39,807 nucleotides of DNA from CAVHXA01 sp963639765 (GCA_963639765.1 CAVHXA010000017.1:1-39807), one strand, 5' to 3'; shown: positions 8,275-16,487, counted from the first letter of the stretch. Program-made: numbers and translations. Notes: generated by a model from the sequence alone, not told the origin.

Positions 8275-9156
8275 ATGCCATCCGGAATTGTAATTATCAA
8301 CAAACCTGCTGACTGGACCAGTCAGGATGTAACGGCAAAGCTGCGCGGTATTTTTTCCGAGCGCAGAGTGGGCCACGGTGGGACATTAGACCCAATGGCA
8401 ACAGGTGTTTTGCCAGTCTTTATCGGACGAGCTACCCGGGCTGTACAATTTTTTGAATCAGCCGACAAAGAATATCTTTGCTCTCTTCGGCTCGGTGTCA
8501 CAACCAGCACACAGGATATCACGGGCGAGATTCTGCGGCGATGCCCGGCAGACGTCACCGAGGAGACACTTTCTGTGATGCTCAAACGGTTTTGCGGAGC
8601 ACAGCAGCAGATTCCGCCCATGTATTCCGCAATAAAAATCAAAGGCAAAAGACTTTATGAAATGGCTCGCAAAGGGCAGGAAATAGAACGTGCGCCCCGC
8701 AGTATTATCATTCATGAATTGGAGCATCTGGGACGGGATGAAGTCGGCGATATCAAACTGCGTATTGTTTGCTCAAAGGGCACTTATATCCGCACACTGT
8801 GTGCAGATATCGGCTCTGCACTGGGCTGCGGCGGTTGTATGAGCCGGCTTCAGCGCACCCGGGCGGGCAGCTATACGCTCAGCCAGGCTGTTTCCGTTCA
8901 AGCCCTGCAGCAGGCAAAAAACGAGGGCTGTCTTCAGCAGTTCCTGCTTTCAACCGACAGCCTGTTTTCCGACTATCCGGCAATAACCCTGTCTGCTTCC
9001 GAGGAAAGGATCTGCCGCAACGGGAATCCGCTGTTTCAAAAAGAATGCCTTGAAGGTTACTGCCGGGTCTATGGCCCGGATGGTGATTTTCTGATGCTGG
9101 GAAACTGCAGGGACGGACGGCTGACAACAGTAAAGAGCTTTTTTGAGGTGACGTAA
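8275..9156 (+). CDS. truB: tRNA pseudouridine(55) synthase TruB
   Basis: Makes pseudouridine 55 in the T loop of tRNAs. The protein is 293 residues. The catalytic aspartate lies in GGTLDPMATGVLPV, preceded by INKPADWTS. The PPMYSAIKIKGKRLYEMAR and KGTYIRTLCADIG blocks are also TruB hallmarks. A C-terminal PUA-like region follows from about residue 235. It starts three bases after the nrnA stop, so translation is probably coupled. Confidence 0.96.
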   Translation: MPSGIVIINKPADWTSQDVTAKLRGIFSERRVGHGGTLDPMATGVLPVFIGRATRAVQFFESADKEYLCSLRLGVTTSTQDITGEILRRCPADVTEETLSVMLKRFCGAQQQIPPMYSAIKIKGKRLYEMARKGQEIERAPRSIIIHELEHLGRDEVGDIKLRIVCSKGTYIRTLCADIGSALGCGGCMSRLQRTRAGSYTLSQAVSVQALQQAKNEGCLQQFLLSTDSLFSDYPAITLSASEERICRNGNPLFQKECLEGYCRVYGPDGDFLMLGNCRDGRLTTVKSFFEVT

Positions 9157-9158
9157 CA

Positions 9159-10049
9159 TTGCAAACCGGACGGGTGATTGCTCTGGGATTCTTTGATGGA
9201 GTTCACATGGGGCACGCTGCTTTGATCAAAAGGGCACGCTGTACCGCTGACAAGCTTGGAGCAAGGGCCAGCGTATTAACCTTCGATCTGCATCCGGACA
9301 ATTTGGTTCTGGGTCGGCAGGTTCCTCTGATCAACTCGTTAGATGATCGCAGAGATTTGATTACGGGTCTTTACGGAATCGATGAGATGCTGGTGATGCA
9401 CTTTACCCGTGCTGTGCAGGAACAGCCATGGCAGCAATTTGTAGACAATTACCTCATTCATGATCATGCAGCTGTGCATCTTGTCTGCGGGCATGATTTC
9501 TGCTTTGGCTATCGTGGGCTCGGAACGGCGCAGCTGCTGCGCGAGCGCTGTATCGCTGCTGGTGTTGGCTGTGACATCATCCCGGCTGTAACACTAGACG
9601 GCATTCTGGTCTCATCCACATATATCCGCGAGCTTCTGACTGCGGGCGACATCAAAACTGCCAATCGTTTTCTGGGGCATCCGCACCGACTTTCGGGCGT
9701 GGTACAGCATGGGCGGCATCTGGGCACTGGCCTTGGCTTTCCAACGGCCAACATTACAATCCCGCCCGGTATTCTTTGCCCCGCGCATGGCGCATATGCC
9801 ACGCAGGTGCATGTTGACGGCGAGGTCTATGCGGCGGTAACAAACGTTGGAATTCGACCCACTGTAAGCGAAGACGGAAACATCACGGTAGAAAGCTGGC
9901 TGCTTGACTACAGCGGCAATCTTTATGATCGGCGAATTACAGTTGAGTTTTATGAGCGCCTGCGAGACGAACGGAAGTTTTCCGGAATACAGGAGCTGAA
10001 AGATGAGGTGCTGCGAAATGCGCAGCAAACCCGTGCGCTTTTCGGTTAA
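9159..10049 (+). CDS. ribF: Bifunctional riboflavin kinase / FAD synthetase
   Basis: Phosphorylates riboflavin to FMN and adenylates FMN to FAD. The N-terminal nucleotidyltransferase domain carries GFFDGVHMGH near residue 10 and SSTYIRELL near 150. The C-terminal flavokinase domain has GTGLGFPTANI near 190 and a VTNVGIRPT motif. At 296 residues it is full length. The start is TTG with GAGGTG nine bases upstream. The next in-frame alternative, GTG at 9174, would cut into the first strand. It is the last gene of the long operon. Confidence 0.94.
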   Translation: MQTGRVIALGFFDGVHMGHAALIKRARCTADKLGARASVLTFDLHPDNLVLGRQVPLINSLDDRRDLITGLYGIDEMLVMHFTRAVQEQPWQQFVDNYLIHDHAAVHLVCGHDFCFGYRGLGTAQLLRERCIAAGVGCDIIPAVTLDGILVSSTYIRELLTAGDIKTANRFLGHPHRLSGVVQHGRHLGTGLGFPTANITIPPGILCPAHGAYATQVHVDGEVYAAVTNVGIRPTVSEDGNITVESWLLDYSGNLYDRRITVEFYERLRDERKFSGIQELKDEVLRNAQQTRALFG

Positions 10050-10056
10050 TTCACTC

Positions 10057-10085
10057 TTGACAATATGGGCAGGGTGTGGTAGTAT
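10057..10085 (+). promoter_or_regulatory. Promoter of the tRNA operon
   Basis: Consensus TTGACA (10057-10062), a 17-bp spacer and TAGTAT (10080-10085) start transcription about 22 bases before the first tRNA. This makes the tRNA cluster independent of ribF. Confidence 0.8.
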
Positions 10086-10113
10086 CGAAAAGCTGACAAT
10101 TTCCCTGATCTGT

Positions 10114-10184
10114 GCGGGTGTAGCTCAATGGCAGAGCCCCAGCCTTCCAAGCTGGTTGCGTGGGTTCGATTCCCATCACCCGCT
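10114..10184 (+). tRNA. tRNA-Gly (anticodon TCC)
   Basis: The acceptor GCGGGTG pairs with CACCCGC. The anticodon loop CTTCCAA is closed by CCAGC/GCTGG, and the T arm is TGGGTTCGATTCCCA. The discriminator is T and CCA is not encoded. It reads GGA and GGG codons. Confidence 0.95.
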
Positions 10185-10190
10185 GTATAT

Positions 10191-10267
<77 letters not shown>

Positions 10268-10309
10268 GAATCCTTCGCCAGGCTGTGGCTTGGTTTTGCA
10301 GCTGTATAT

Positions 10310-10384
<75 letters not shown>

Positions 10385-10420
10385 CTTCTCCTTCCTGAGC
10401 AATGCCTGAAGTGCTGTCAT

Positions 10421-10492
10421 GGGGATGTCGCCAAGTGGTAAGGCACCAGACTTTGACTCTGGCATTCGTAGGTTCGAGTCCTGCCATCCCTG
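10421..10492 (+). tRNA. tRNA-Gln (anticodon TTG)
   Basis: The acceptor GGGGATG pairs with CATCCCT, with a G-U first pair that gives the weak end typical of glutamine tRNAs. The anticodon loop is CTTTGAC within CCAGA/TCTGG. The discriminator is G and CCA is not encoded. Confidence 0.93.
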
Positions 10493-10498
10493 TTATAC

Positions 10499-10571
10499 GA
10501 CCCACTAGCTCAGTCGGCAGAGCACCTGCCTTTTAAGCAGGGTGTCCGGAGTTCGAATCTCCGGTGGGTCA
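10499..10571 (+). tRNA. tRNA-Lys (anticodon TTT)
   Basis: The acceptor GACCCAC pairs with GTGGGTC. The anticodon loop CTTTTAA is closed by CCTGC/GCAGG, and the T arm is CCGGAGTTCGAATCTCCGG. The discriminator is A and CCA is not encoded. It is the last gene of the cluster. Confidence 0.95.
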
Positions 10572-10574
10572 TCC

Positions 10575-10607
10575 AAAGCAGACAGCCTGAGGCTGTCTGC
10601 TTTTTTT
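10575..10607 (+). terminator. Intrinsic terminator of the tRNA operon
   Basis: The stem AGCAGACAGCC / GGCTGTCTGCT (11 bp, loop TGA) is followed by a run of seven to eight T. It starts four bases after tRNA-Lys. Confidence 0.95.
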
Positions 10608-10661
10608 GGTGTCAGACAAATCCATGCAAGGCAGCAGGCAAGAATTTGTGCAGTGTTGCCA

Positions 10662-10690
10662 TTGAAAAATGTCGGGCAAATGTATAGAAT
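10662..10690 (+). promoter_or_regulatory. Promoter of the metY-metA operon and its leader
   Basis: TTGAAA (10662-10667), a 17-bp spacer and TAGAAT (10685-10690) put the transcript start near 10697. That is just before the ribosome binding site of the leader peptide and about 325 bases upstream of metY. Confidence 0.75.
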
Positions 10691-10719
10691 AAACCCATTC
10701 TATTGCGGAGGTACAAAAT

Positions 10720-10794
10720 ATGCTTCGGATGCGCAACACCATGATGATGCTCAGCACAGCCGCCGATGTTTGTGCCTGTCTTCCGCAGATCTGA
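10720..10794 (+). CDS. Met/Cys-rich leader peptide of the metY-metA operon (24 aa)
   Basis: A short reading frame with its own GCGGAGGT ribosome binding site, seven bases before the ATG. The 24-residue product has five Met (positions 1, 4, 8, 9, 10, the last three consecutive) and a Cys-Ala-Cys near the end, then TGA. It sits 23 bases after the predicted transcription start and is followed by an intrinsic terminator at 10821-10850. The two sulfur amino acids are those whose pathway the downstream genes serve. I infer a regulatory leader peptide, not a functional protein. No homologue is known to me. Confidence 0.65.
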   Translation: MLRMRNTMMMLSTAADVCACLPQI

Positions 10795-10820
10795 GATGCA
10801 GAAGCAAAGTACAACACAGG

Positions 10821-10850
10821 GGGCTGTTCGTGTTCCGAACAGTCCTTTTT
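10821..10850 (+). terminator. Leader terminator between the Met/Cys peptide and metY (attenuator)
   Basis: The 10-bp stem GGGCTGTTCG / CGAACAGTCC with loop TGTTC is followed by TTTTT, a textbook intrinsic terminator. It starts 26 bases after the leader-peptide stop and 174 bases before metY. ACAGCC (10756-10761) inside the leader reading frame can pair with GGCTGT (10822-10827) of the left arm. GCACA (10754-10758) can instead pair with TGTGC (10771-10775). Mutually exclusive folds are therefore possible. Confidence 0.75.
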
Positions 10851-11023
10851 CTTTGCCGCACTGCAGCCGGCAGCTGAGCATCCAAAAATCCAAAACCGCA
10901 GAGCTTCTCAGAATACAGCGGCATTCCAATTTCGCAAGATCCATCCCATGCTTCCATGAGAAGGCAAAAGAGTCAGAAAAGAGCAAAAACCTGTTATTTT
11001 ATCAGAAAAGGAGACAACGCCCC

Positions 11024-12304
11024 ATGACGCAACAGATTGGTACCTTGTGCCTGCATGCAGGCTACAGCCCCGCCAGCGGCGAACCCCGTCAGCTTCCTAT
11101 TATCCAAAGCACTACCTTCAAGTATGCGACCAGTCAGGATATGGGAAAGCTTTTTGACCTCGAAGCCAGCGGATATTTCTATACACGTCTGGCCAATCCT
11201 ACAAGCGACAGTGTTGCAGCGAAGATCTGTGCTCTTGAGGGCGGCAGCGCTGCAATGCTCACCAGTTCGGGTATGGCAGCCGTTTTCCTGGCCCTGTTCA
11301 ACATTGCATCCTGCGGTGACCATATCATTTCTTCTGCAGAGATTTATGGCGGCAGTTTTAATCTGATGAACACCACCATGAAGCGCATGGGAATTGCATG
11401 CACCTTTGTTGCTCCCGATTGCACGGATGACGAACTTGAGGCAGCTTTTCGCCCCAACACCAAGGCTGTTTTCGGCGAGACCATCGCCAATCCGGCGCTG
11501 TCTGTTCTGGATATTGAGCGCTGGGCAAAGGCGGCACATGCCCATGGTGTACCTCTGATCGTTGATAATACCTTTGCTACACCCATCAATTGTCGGCCGT
11601 TTGAGTGGGGAGCTGATATTGTGGTTCATTCTACAACAAAATACATGGATGGGCACGCCGCTGCCGTTGGCGGCTGCATTGTGGATTCCGGGCATTTCGA
11701 CTGGGAAGCACAGGCAGACAAGTTCCCGGGATTGACTACTCCAGACGAAAGCTACCACGGATTTATCTACACCAAAAAATTCGGCCTTGAGGGCGCGTAC
11801 ATTACGAAATGCTCCGCACAGCTGATGCGTGACTTTGGCTGCACACCGGCTCCTATGAACAGCTTCCTGCTTAATCTCGGACTCGAAACGCTGCATGTGC
11901 GTATGCCGCGCCATTGTACAACGGCTCAGATTGTGGCAGAGCATCTGCAGAAGCATGAAAAAATCGCTTGGGTCAGGTTTTGCGGTCTTCCCGGAGACAG
12001 ATATTACGATGTTGCACAGAAATATCTGCCAAACGGCTCGTGCGGTGTCATCTCATTTGGTGTAAAGGGCGGACGGACTGCCGCAGAGGCCTTCATGGCA
12101 GGGCTGAAGCTGGCCAGCATCGAAACGCATGTGGCTGAAACCAAAACCTGCTGCCTGCATCCGGCCAGCAGTACACATCGGCAGATGAACGATGACGAGT
12201 TGATAGCCGCAGGTGTATCCTCCGACCTTGTTCGTTATTCCTGTGGGCTTGAAGACCAGGAAGACCTGATTGCCGATCTGGATCAGGCTCTGGCAGCAAT
12301 CTGA
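11024..12304 (+). CDS. metY: O-acetylhomoserine sulfhydrylase (PLP, MetY type)
   Basis: Makes homocysteine from O-acetylhomoserine and sulfide using pyridoxal phosphate. The 426-residue protein opens MTQQIGTLCLHAGY and shows ANPTSD, the aspartate segment VDNTFATP, and the PLP lysine at about 206 in HSTTKYMDGH, a Cys/Met-metabolism family signature. I chose the ATG at 11024 because AAAGGAGA lies nine bases upstream. The frame is open back to 10766, but that extension covers the leader terminator and is not coding. The downstream acetyl-type MetA supports acetylhomoserine as substrate; cystathionine enzymes are the alternative. Confidence 0.92.
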   Translation: MTQQIGTLCLHAGYSPASGEPRQLPIIQSTTFKYATSQDMGKLFDLEASGYFYTRLANPTSDSVAAKICALEGGSAAMLTSSGMAAVFLALFNIASCGDHIISSAEIYGGSFNLMNTTMKRMGIACTFVAPDCTDDELEAAFRPNTKAVFGETIANPALSVLDIERWAKAAHAHGVPLIVDNTFATPINCRPFEWGADIVVHSTTKYMDGHAAAVGGCIVDSGHFDWEAQADKFPGLTTPDESYHGFIYTKKFGLEGAYITKCSAQLMRDFGCTPAPMNSFLLNLGLETLHVRMPRHCTTAQIVAEHLQKHEKIAWVRFCGLPGDRYYDVAQKYLPNGSCGVISFGVKGGRTAAEAFMAGLKLASIETHVAETKTCCLHPASSTHRQMNDDELIAAGVSSDLVRYSCGLEDQEDLIADLDQALAAI

Positions 12305-12328
12305 TTTTTATCCCAAAGGAGCACACGT

Positions 12329-13246
12329 ATGCCGATCAAGATTCCAAATAATCTCCCTGCAGCCAGGACCATGCACGACGAGAATATCTTTATTATGTCA
12401 GAAACTCGTGCTGTTACGCAGGATATCAGACCTCTTGAGATTGCCATTCTAAATCTTATGCCCACAAAAATCGCAACCGAAACACAGCTCGTGCGGCTTT
12501 TGGGCAACACGCCTCTGCAGGTTGAACTCACACTTCTGCAGACAAGATCCCATGTGGCAAAAAACACTTCACAGGAGCATATGCTTGCTTTTTACAATAC
12601 TTTCGATCAGGTTTGTGATCGCAAGTTTGACGGTCTGATTATAACCGGAGCTCCGGTAGAACTGCTGGAATTTGAACGGGTCGAATACTGGCAGGAGTTG
12701 TGTCAGATCATGGAATGGTCCAAAACCAACGTATATTCCACCTTCCATATCTGCTGGGGAGCACAGGCTGCGCTGTACTATCACTACGGCATTCCAAAGC
12801 GTGTTTTGCCGCACAAACTTTCCGGTGTGTTTTCCCATCATGTAGACCATAGAGGATCTATTCTGCTGCGTGGCTTTGATGATATTTTCATGGTTCCGCA
12901 CTCACGCAATACAACCGTAAACAGAGAAGACATCGAGGCGGTGCGCGCCCTGAAAATACTGGCCTCCTCGCCCGAGGCGGGCGTATATGCTGTCTCCACC
13001 GACAAAGGGCGGCAGGTGTTTATCACCGGGCACTCCGAATACGACGGCGACACTCTGAAAAACGAATATCTCAGAGACATTCAGGCGGGCCTGAACCCTA
13101 CACTTCCGCTGCACTATTTCCCACAGGACGATCCGAACAGACAACCGAAAAATACCTGGCGCAGTCATGCCAACCTGATTTATTCCAACTGGCTGAATTA
13201 TTTTGTCTATCAGGACACGCCCTACGACATCTCGAGTATTCGATAA
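12329..13246 (+). CDS. metAA: Homoserine O-acetyltransferase (MetA family)
   Basis: Acylates homoserine, the first committed step to methionine. The 305-residue protein has the MetA glutamine-amidotransferase-like fold, with the acyl nucleophile Cys142 in FHICWGAQ and the catalytic His/Glu pair in GHSEYDGDTL. Residue 111 in GAPVELLEF is Glu. In this family Glu at 111 goes with acetyl-CoA and Gly (E. coli) with succinyl-CoA, so acetyl transfer is predicted. It lies 24 bp after metY with AAAGGAG, and together the two make homocysteine by direct sulfhydrylation. Confidence 0.93.
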   Translation: MPIKIPNNLPAARTMHDENIFIMSETRAVTQDIRPLEIAILNLMPTKIATETQLVRLLGNTPLQVELTLLQTRSHVAKNTSQEHMLAFYNTFDQVCDRKFDGLIITGAPVELLEFERVEYWQELCQIMEWSKTNVYSTFHICWGAQAALYYHYGIPKRVLPHKLSGVFSHHVDHRGSILLRGFDDIFMVPHSRNTTVNREDIEAVRALKILASSPEAGVYAVSTDKGRQVFITGHSEYDGDTLKNEYLRDIQAGLNPTLPLHYFPQDDPNRQPKNTWRSHANLIYSNWLNYFVYQDTPYDISSIR

Positions 13247-13261
13247 TGCGATACATTATTT

Positions 13262-13301
13262 CAGCGGGAGAGATCACAAAGCCTTGTGATCTCTCCCGCT
13301 G
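13262..13301. terminator. Bidirectional terminator between metA and the sulfatase-like gene (shared-stem type)
   Basis: A perfect 18-bp stem starting CAGCGGGAGAGATCACAA, with loop AGCC, is flanked by T-rich sequence on the right and A/T-rich sequence on the left. It separates two convergent genes. The same stem sequence recurs at 19161-19196 and 36558-36594. Confidence 0.92.
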
Positions 13302-13357
13302 ATTTTGTTAATCGGCAGAAGCATGTCTGCAAAAGCCGTATTGTCGCGTTCATTTTT

Positions 13358-14842
13358 TCAGGGGTTCCAGTAGTCAAGCATTTCAAAGTCTGTTCCAAAG
13401 GTTTTATTGCACAGTGTCCGCAGAACGTTTACACCGCTCAGACCCTGAATCCAGTCTGCATTCTGCCCACGGAAGTATACGGCCATGAGGATGTTTGAGG
13501 CCAGGTCATCGGTGACGTCGCTGTTGCCGTATTGACCGTGGTTCCGGGCACCGTGGTCAGACATGAGCAGAATAATGCTGTCCGGGTCCTGTGACAGAAT
13601 GTTGTCAACGGCTCGTTCAATAAGGGTGTTGACATATTGCAGCTGCCCAAGATAGATATTTTTATCCGTCCAGTTAAAATTGCCATAAGGGTCATCGGGC
13701 GTGTCGATGCGATTGCCCTCATCATCAAAGAAAAAGGCACCATGCGGTGAACAGATATAACCAAGGTGAAATGTGGCACTGTCTGAAAAATCCGCCGTAG
13801 CATAATAGTTCATAATCATGTTTACGGCATCCGGATGGGAGGTACGCTGCTGATAAACGGCACGTTCAATATTGTCATACAGAATGAAGGCAGCAGTATT
13901 GTTGAGAAATACTTTGATGTAGGTGTCTCCGTTTGCAGCGGTGGGGGCTCCTACGCCGTGCAGGTCGGGGATGGGGTTTTTCAGCCGGGACATATCATCA
14001 CCGTCAGTGGAGTACAGTGTGTAGCCCAGAGATTTCAGCCCTTCGTATAACACACCGGTGTGGATCTGATTGCGAAGCATCTGCTCCTGATAACCCTTTG
14101 GATGAAGATGCTGCAGATTTACAAGGTCTGCCATGCAATACATGGTATCAACCATATAGTTGGTTGAGTTTTCACTGACAGAAAAGCCGTGCTGCTGAAG
14201 ATATTCGTAAAAATCGGAATTATCAAAGTGATAATAGGACTCCAACTCCCACGGGCCGGCGTATTCGTCGAATACCAGCAGATATATGTTGGGAAGGTCC
14301 TGCGGTTCGACAGCCTGAAAAGCGCTGAGAATCCGGTCTGCCTGCGGCGTTGGTCCAAAGGAGACCTGCTTTCGCTGCGAAAGCACCTGAATTCCGCAGG
14401 TTAGCGCATTGATTACTACGAGACCGGCAAAAACCAGGCCAAAGGCCATACACAGTACAGAAGCAATTTCATTCTTCAGTCGTCGAAGAATAAGCCAGAT
14501 GCCGGCTGCTGCGGCAAGGCAGCCAAGACCGCACAGTACATAGGCGCTGCGTGTGAAACGCAGAGCGGGGATCACGCGGTCAAGCAGGCCAAAATTAAGG
14601 AAGATAGCCATTAGAGCCGCGGCCAGCAGACCGGCCTTGCTGCGGCAATGCAGAATCAGGCGCGACACCCCATAGGCCAGAAGGCCAAGGGCAAAAAAGG
14701 CAGCCAGAAACGGAAGTGCATATGTGAAAGGAATCATCCCTATATTGCGGGCATAAAGCAATACTGTCGGAAATACCGAAACGGATGCAACCAGCAAGAT
14801 AGGGAAGAAGAGACGTTCTTTGAAATCGGAGGTTTGATTCAT
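13358..14842 (-). CDS. Membrane-anchored sulfatase/alkaline-phosphatase-superfamily protein
   Basis: The protein is 494 residues. About five hydrophobic segments fill residues 10-155, followed by an extracellular domain starting near 184 with PNIYLLVFDEYAG (first metal ligands). SDHGARN toward the C-terminus is the second metal site, and NSTNYMVDT is the likely position of the Ser/Thr nucleophile. This plan is shared with envelope phosphotransferases such as LTA synthases. The substrate is unknown. I start at the ATG at 14842, after AAAGGAAAGG. The longer frame runs into the repeat at 14864-15025. Neighbouring choline genes hint at an envelope role. Confidence 0.82.
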   Translation of the reverse strand: MNQTSDFKERLFFPILLVASVSVFPTVLLYARNIGMIPFTYALPFLAAFFALGLLAYGVSRLILHCRSKAGLLAAALMAIFLNFGLLDRVIPALRFTRSAYVLCGLGCLAAAAGIWLILRRLKNEIASVLCMAFGLVFAGLVVINALTCGIQVLSQRKQVSFGPTPQADRILSAFQAVEPQDLPNIYLLVFDEYAGPWELESYYHFDNSDFYEYLQQHGFSVSENSTNYMVDTMYCMADLVNLQHLHPKGYQEQMLRNQIHTGVLYEGLKSLGYTLYSTDGDDMSRLKNPIPDLHGVGAPTAANGDTYIKVFLNNTAAFILYDNIERAVYQQRTSHPDAVNMIMNYYATADFSDSATFHLGYICSPHGAFFFDDEGNRIDTPDDPYGNFNWTDKNIYLGQLQYVNTLIERAVDNILSQDPDSIILLMSDHGARNHGQYGNSDVTDDLASNILMAVYFRGQNADWIQGLSGVNVLRTLCNKTFGTDFEMLDYWNP

Positions 14843-14863
14843 GGACTGATCCTTTCCTTTTGT

Positions 14864-15025
14864 TTGGGCAACACCGCACAATTGCATGGCTTTGACGGTC
14901 CTTTTTGCCTGCAAATTCGCTGTGAAAAACTTGAAGCATACAAAAGATTCCAGTGTTTTCAGAGTGAATTTGTGACGCAGAATTCTTTTCCGGATCCTCT
15001 CGCCGAATGCTGCGGTGCTGCCTTA
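14864..15025. repeat. MITE-like fold-back repeat between two envelope genes
   Basis: The left end is GGGCAACACCGCACAATTGC and the right end is GCTGCGGTGCTGCCTTAGAAG. The inner blocks GAAAACTTGAAG and CTCTCGCCGAATGC match the reverse complement of 23976-24141. It sits between the small membrane protein gene and the sulfatase-like gene, which are co-directional, so it may lie within their shared transcript. Confidence 0.75.
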
Positions 15026-15082
15026 GAAGTACTGTGTACAGCTACGAAATTCAGCTGTTGTTTTTTTCGAAAAATATCTGGT

Positions 15083-15346
15083 TCAGTCCTCTGGCTTATC
15101 GTCGTCAAAGGCGATTACATCGGCTTCCTGTTCTTTTTTGGCGTTTTCATCGATATGCAGGGCTTCCTGAGCCTTTTTTTTGGCCCGACGCCACAGAATG
15201 CCTGCTGCAGCGCCCACAGCAATCACAATACCGGCAATGGCCTGAATCAGATAGGTTGTAACCGATGGATCGATATAAGCAAGAGCCGGTATACAAAGCA
15301 GAATACTGAGACAAACGGTGTTAATGCAAACAGACAGTTTCTTCAT
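15083..15346 (-). CDS. Small secreted/membrane protein (87 aa)
   Basis: A signal peptide (about residues 1-23, ending PALA) is followed by YIDPSVTTYLIQ, a hydrophobic segment of about 20 residues, a basic stop-transfer WRRAKKK and an acidic tail. I recognise the YIDP-plus-TM layout from short unnamed Firmicutes proteins often seen beside sulfatase or envelope genes, but no function is established. GAGGAG precedes the ATG. It is co-directional with the sulfatase-like gene, with a repeat between them. Confidence 0.75.
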   Translation of the reverse strand: MKKLSVCINTVCLSILLCIPALAYIDPSVTTYLIQAIAGIVIAVGAAAGILWRRAKKKAQEALHIDENAKKEQEADVIAFDDDKPED

Positions 15347-15380
15347 AATAATACTCCTCGTATAATAAGATTTGCAGATG

Positions 15381-15410
15381 GTTATAAGTGCATTTGCTTA
15401 GTTCAAACAA
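15381..15410 (-). promoter_or_regulatory. Possible promoter of the small membrane protein gene
   Basis: On the minus strand TTGTTT (15405-15410), an 18-bp spacer and TATAAC (15381-15386) lie 35 bp upstream of the start. Nearby at 15429-15447 is a direct repeat of TGATACA with an 11- to 12-bp period. The rest of 15411-15577 shows no gene I can support. Confidence 0.4.
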
Positions 15411-15577
15411 TGAAACACCGGCAGGCCTTGATACACCCGTGATACAATAGCTGTAGGACAGAAGGGTCATGTTCTCCGTCTTCTGGCCGAGTTGAAAGGC
15501 TTTGTTATAAAGTCCGGACTCCTGAGCGGGAAGTTGGTTGCATACGCATTGGCTGTTTTCCGGGATGCTGGGATACA

Positions 15578-15602
15578 GGCAACATTGTGCGGCGGCGCCC
15601 TA
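15578..15602. repeat. Repeat end overlapping the licC stop codon
   Basis: On the minus strand TAGGGCGCCGCCGCACAATG resembles the repeat terminus TAAGGCTGCACCGCGCAATT. TAG is the stop of the cytidylyltransferase gene. Only this end is recognisable, so it may be a decayed copy. Confidence 0.4.
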
Positions 15603-16487
15603 GATATCATAGCTTTTATCGATTGCTTTCAGTTCCCGGAAGGTATCGATTTCTATAATATCCTCCGGCTGGCAGGGACGGATAAGAAGATTGAAATCCT
15701 GAGGAAAAACATCAAAAACGGCGTTGTCAAAGAAACGCTCGTGTCCGCCGGGCATCTGCCAGAGATCCTGCAGACGCTGCGCCAAACGGGAGCCGTCTTC
15801 GGCTGTCCAGAACGAAACACCATACATATGATAGCAGTTGGTTCCGCCCTGAGTCATGCGCCGTGCATAGCCCTTCTGATCGGGAATAAGGCACCAGTCG
15901 TCTGTGCGCTGCGTATACACACCCAGATAATTGGACTGGTATTGATAAGGCCGGATAATGGAGGGGTTGCGAACAAGAAGGTCGGCCTCGCAGATATATG
16001 CATTTTCGATGAGATCTGTAACCTGCAGCACAGAGGAAATGGTGTTGGCTTCGTTAAACAGCGGATTCTGACGAAATTTCAGATCCGGATACTGGTATAA
16101 CAGCTGATCGAACTGCTCGGACAGATAGCCGCGCACCAGGGTGATATCGGTAATGCCGGCCCCATGCAAAGCGTCAATCATGGTATCGACAATCCGCTTG
16201 CCGTTTACACGAACGAGCGGCTTTGGCGTGTTGAGCGTGATAGGCACCATCCGGCTGCCAAAGCCTGCACCGATAATCAAGGCTCGACGAACATGATAGG
16301 GCTCGAGTTCGTCAACTCCGGCGGGTGTAATGCTTCCGCCGCGCACAAAGCCCAGGTCAGTCAGTTCACGAATATGACGGTTGACTGTTCCGACTGACAG
16401 GCCAAGCAGGCGCGCAAGGTCTCGTTGACTGCCGGCTTCATGCATCACAAGATGGTCCAGAATGTCAAATTGTCTCCGGGTCAGCAT
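15600..16487 (-). CDS. licC: HTH-fused CTP:phosphocholine cytidylyltransferase (LicC type)
   Basis: Predicted to activate phosphocholine to CDP-choline for decorating cell-surface polymers. Residues 1-65 form a winged helix (SQRDLARLLGLSVGTVNRHI). Residues 68-295 are a nucleotidyltransferase with GAGFGSRMVPIT and TPKPLV near 72-91. ICEADLLV near 168 supplies the metal-binding aspartate, and a lysine-aspartate rich end follows. Pneumococcal LicC has only the second part. The gene overlaps the transporter by 23 bp and is last in the licA operon. The N-terminal domain could sense operon status or bind DNA, which is inference. Confidence 0.85.
   Translation of the reverse strand: MLTRRQFDILDHLVMHEAGSQRDLARLLGLSVGTVNRHIRELTDLGFVRGGSITPAGVDELEPYHVRRALIIGAGFGSRMVPITLNTPKPLVRVNGKRIVDTMIDALHGAGITDITLVRGYLSEQFDQLLYQYPDLKFRQNPLFNEANTISSVLQVTDLIENAYICEADLLVRNPSIIRPYQYQSNYLGVYTQRTDDWCLIPDQKGYARRMTQGGTNCYHMYGVSFWTAEDGSRLAQRLQDLWQMPGGHERFFDNAVFDVFPQDFNLLIRPCQPEDIIEIDTFRELKAIDKSYDI

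Noticed and set aside
10766..11023. N-terminal extension of metY back to an ATG at 10766
   Set aside because: The frame stays open but crosses the leader peptide end and an intrinsic terminator. The family start and a good ribosome binding site are at 11024.
10608..11023. S-box (SAM) riboswitch or Met T-box ahead of metY
   Set aside because: I looked for the conserved SAM-I core and the T-box sequence and found neither; a covariance search would be decisive.
15492..16100. Plus-strand frame over the licC end
   Set aside because: Antisense to the nucleotidyltransferase domain and without a start signal.
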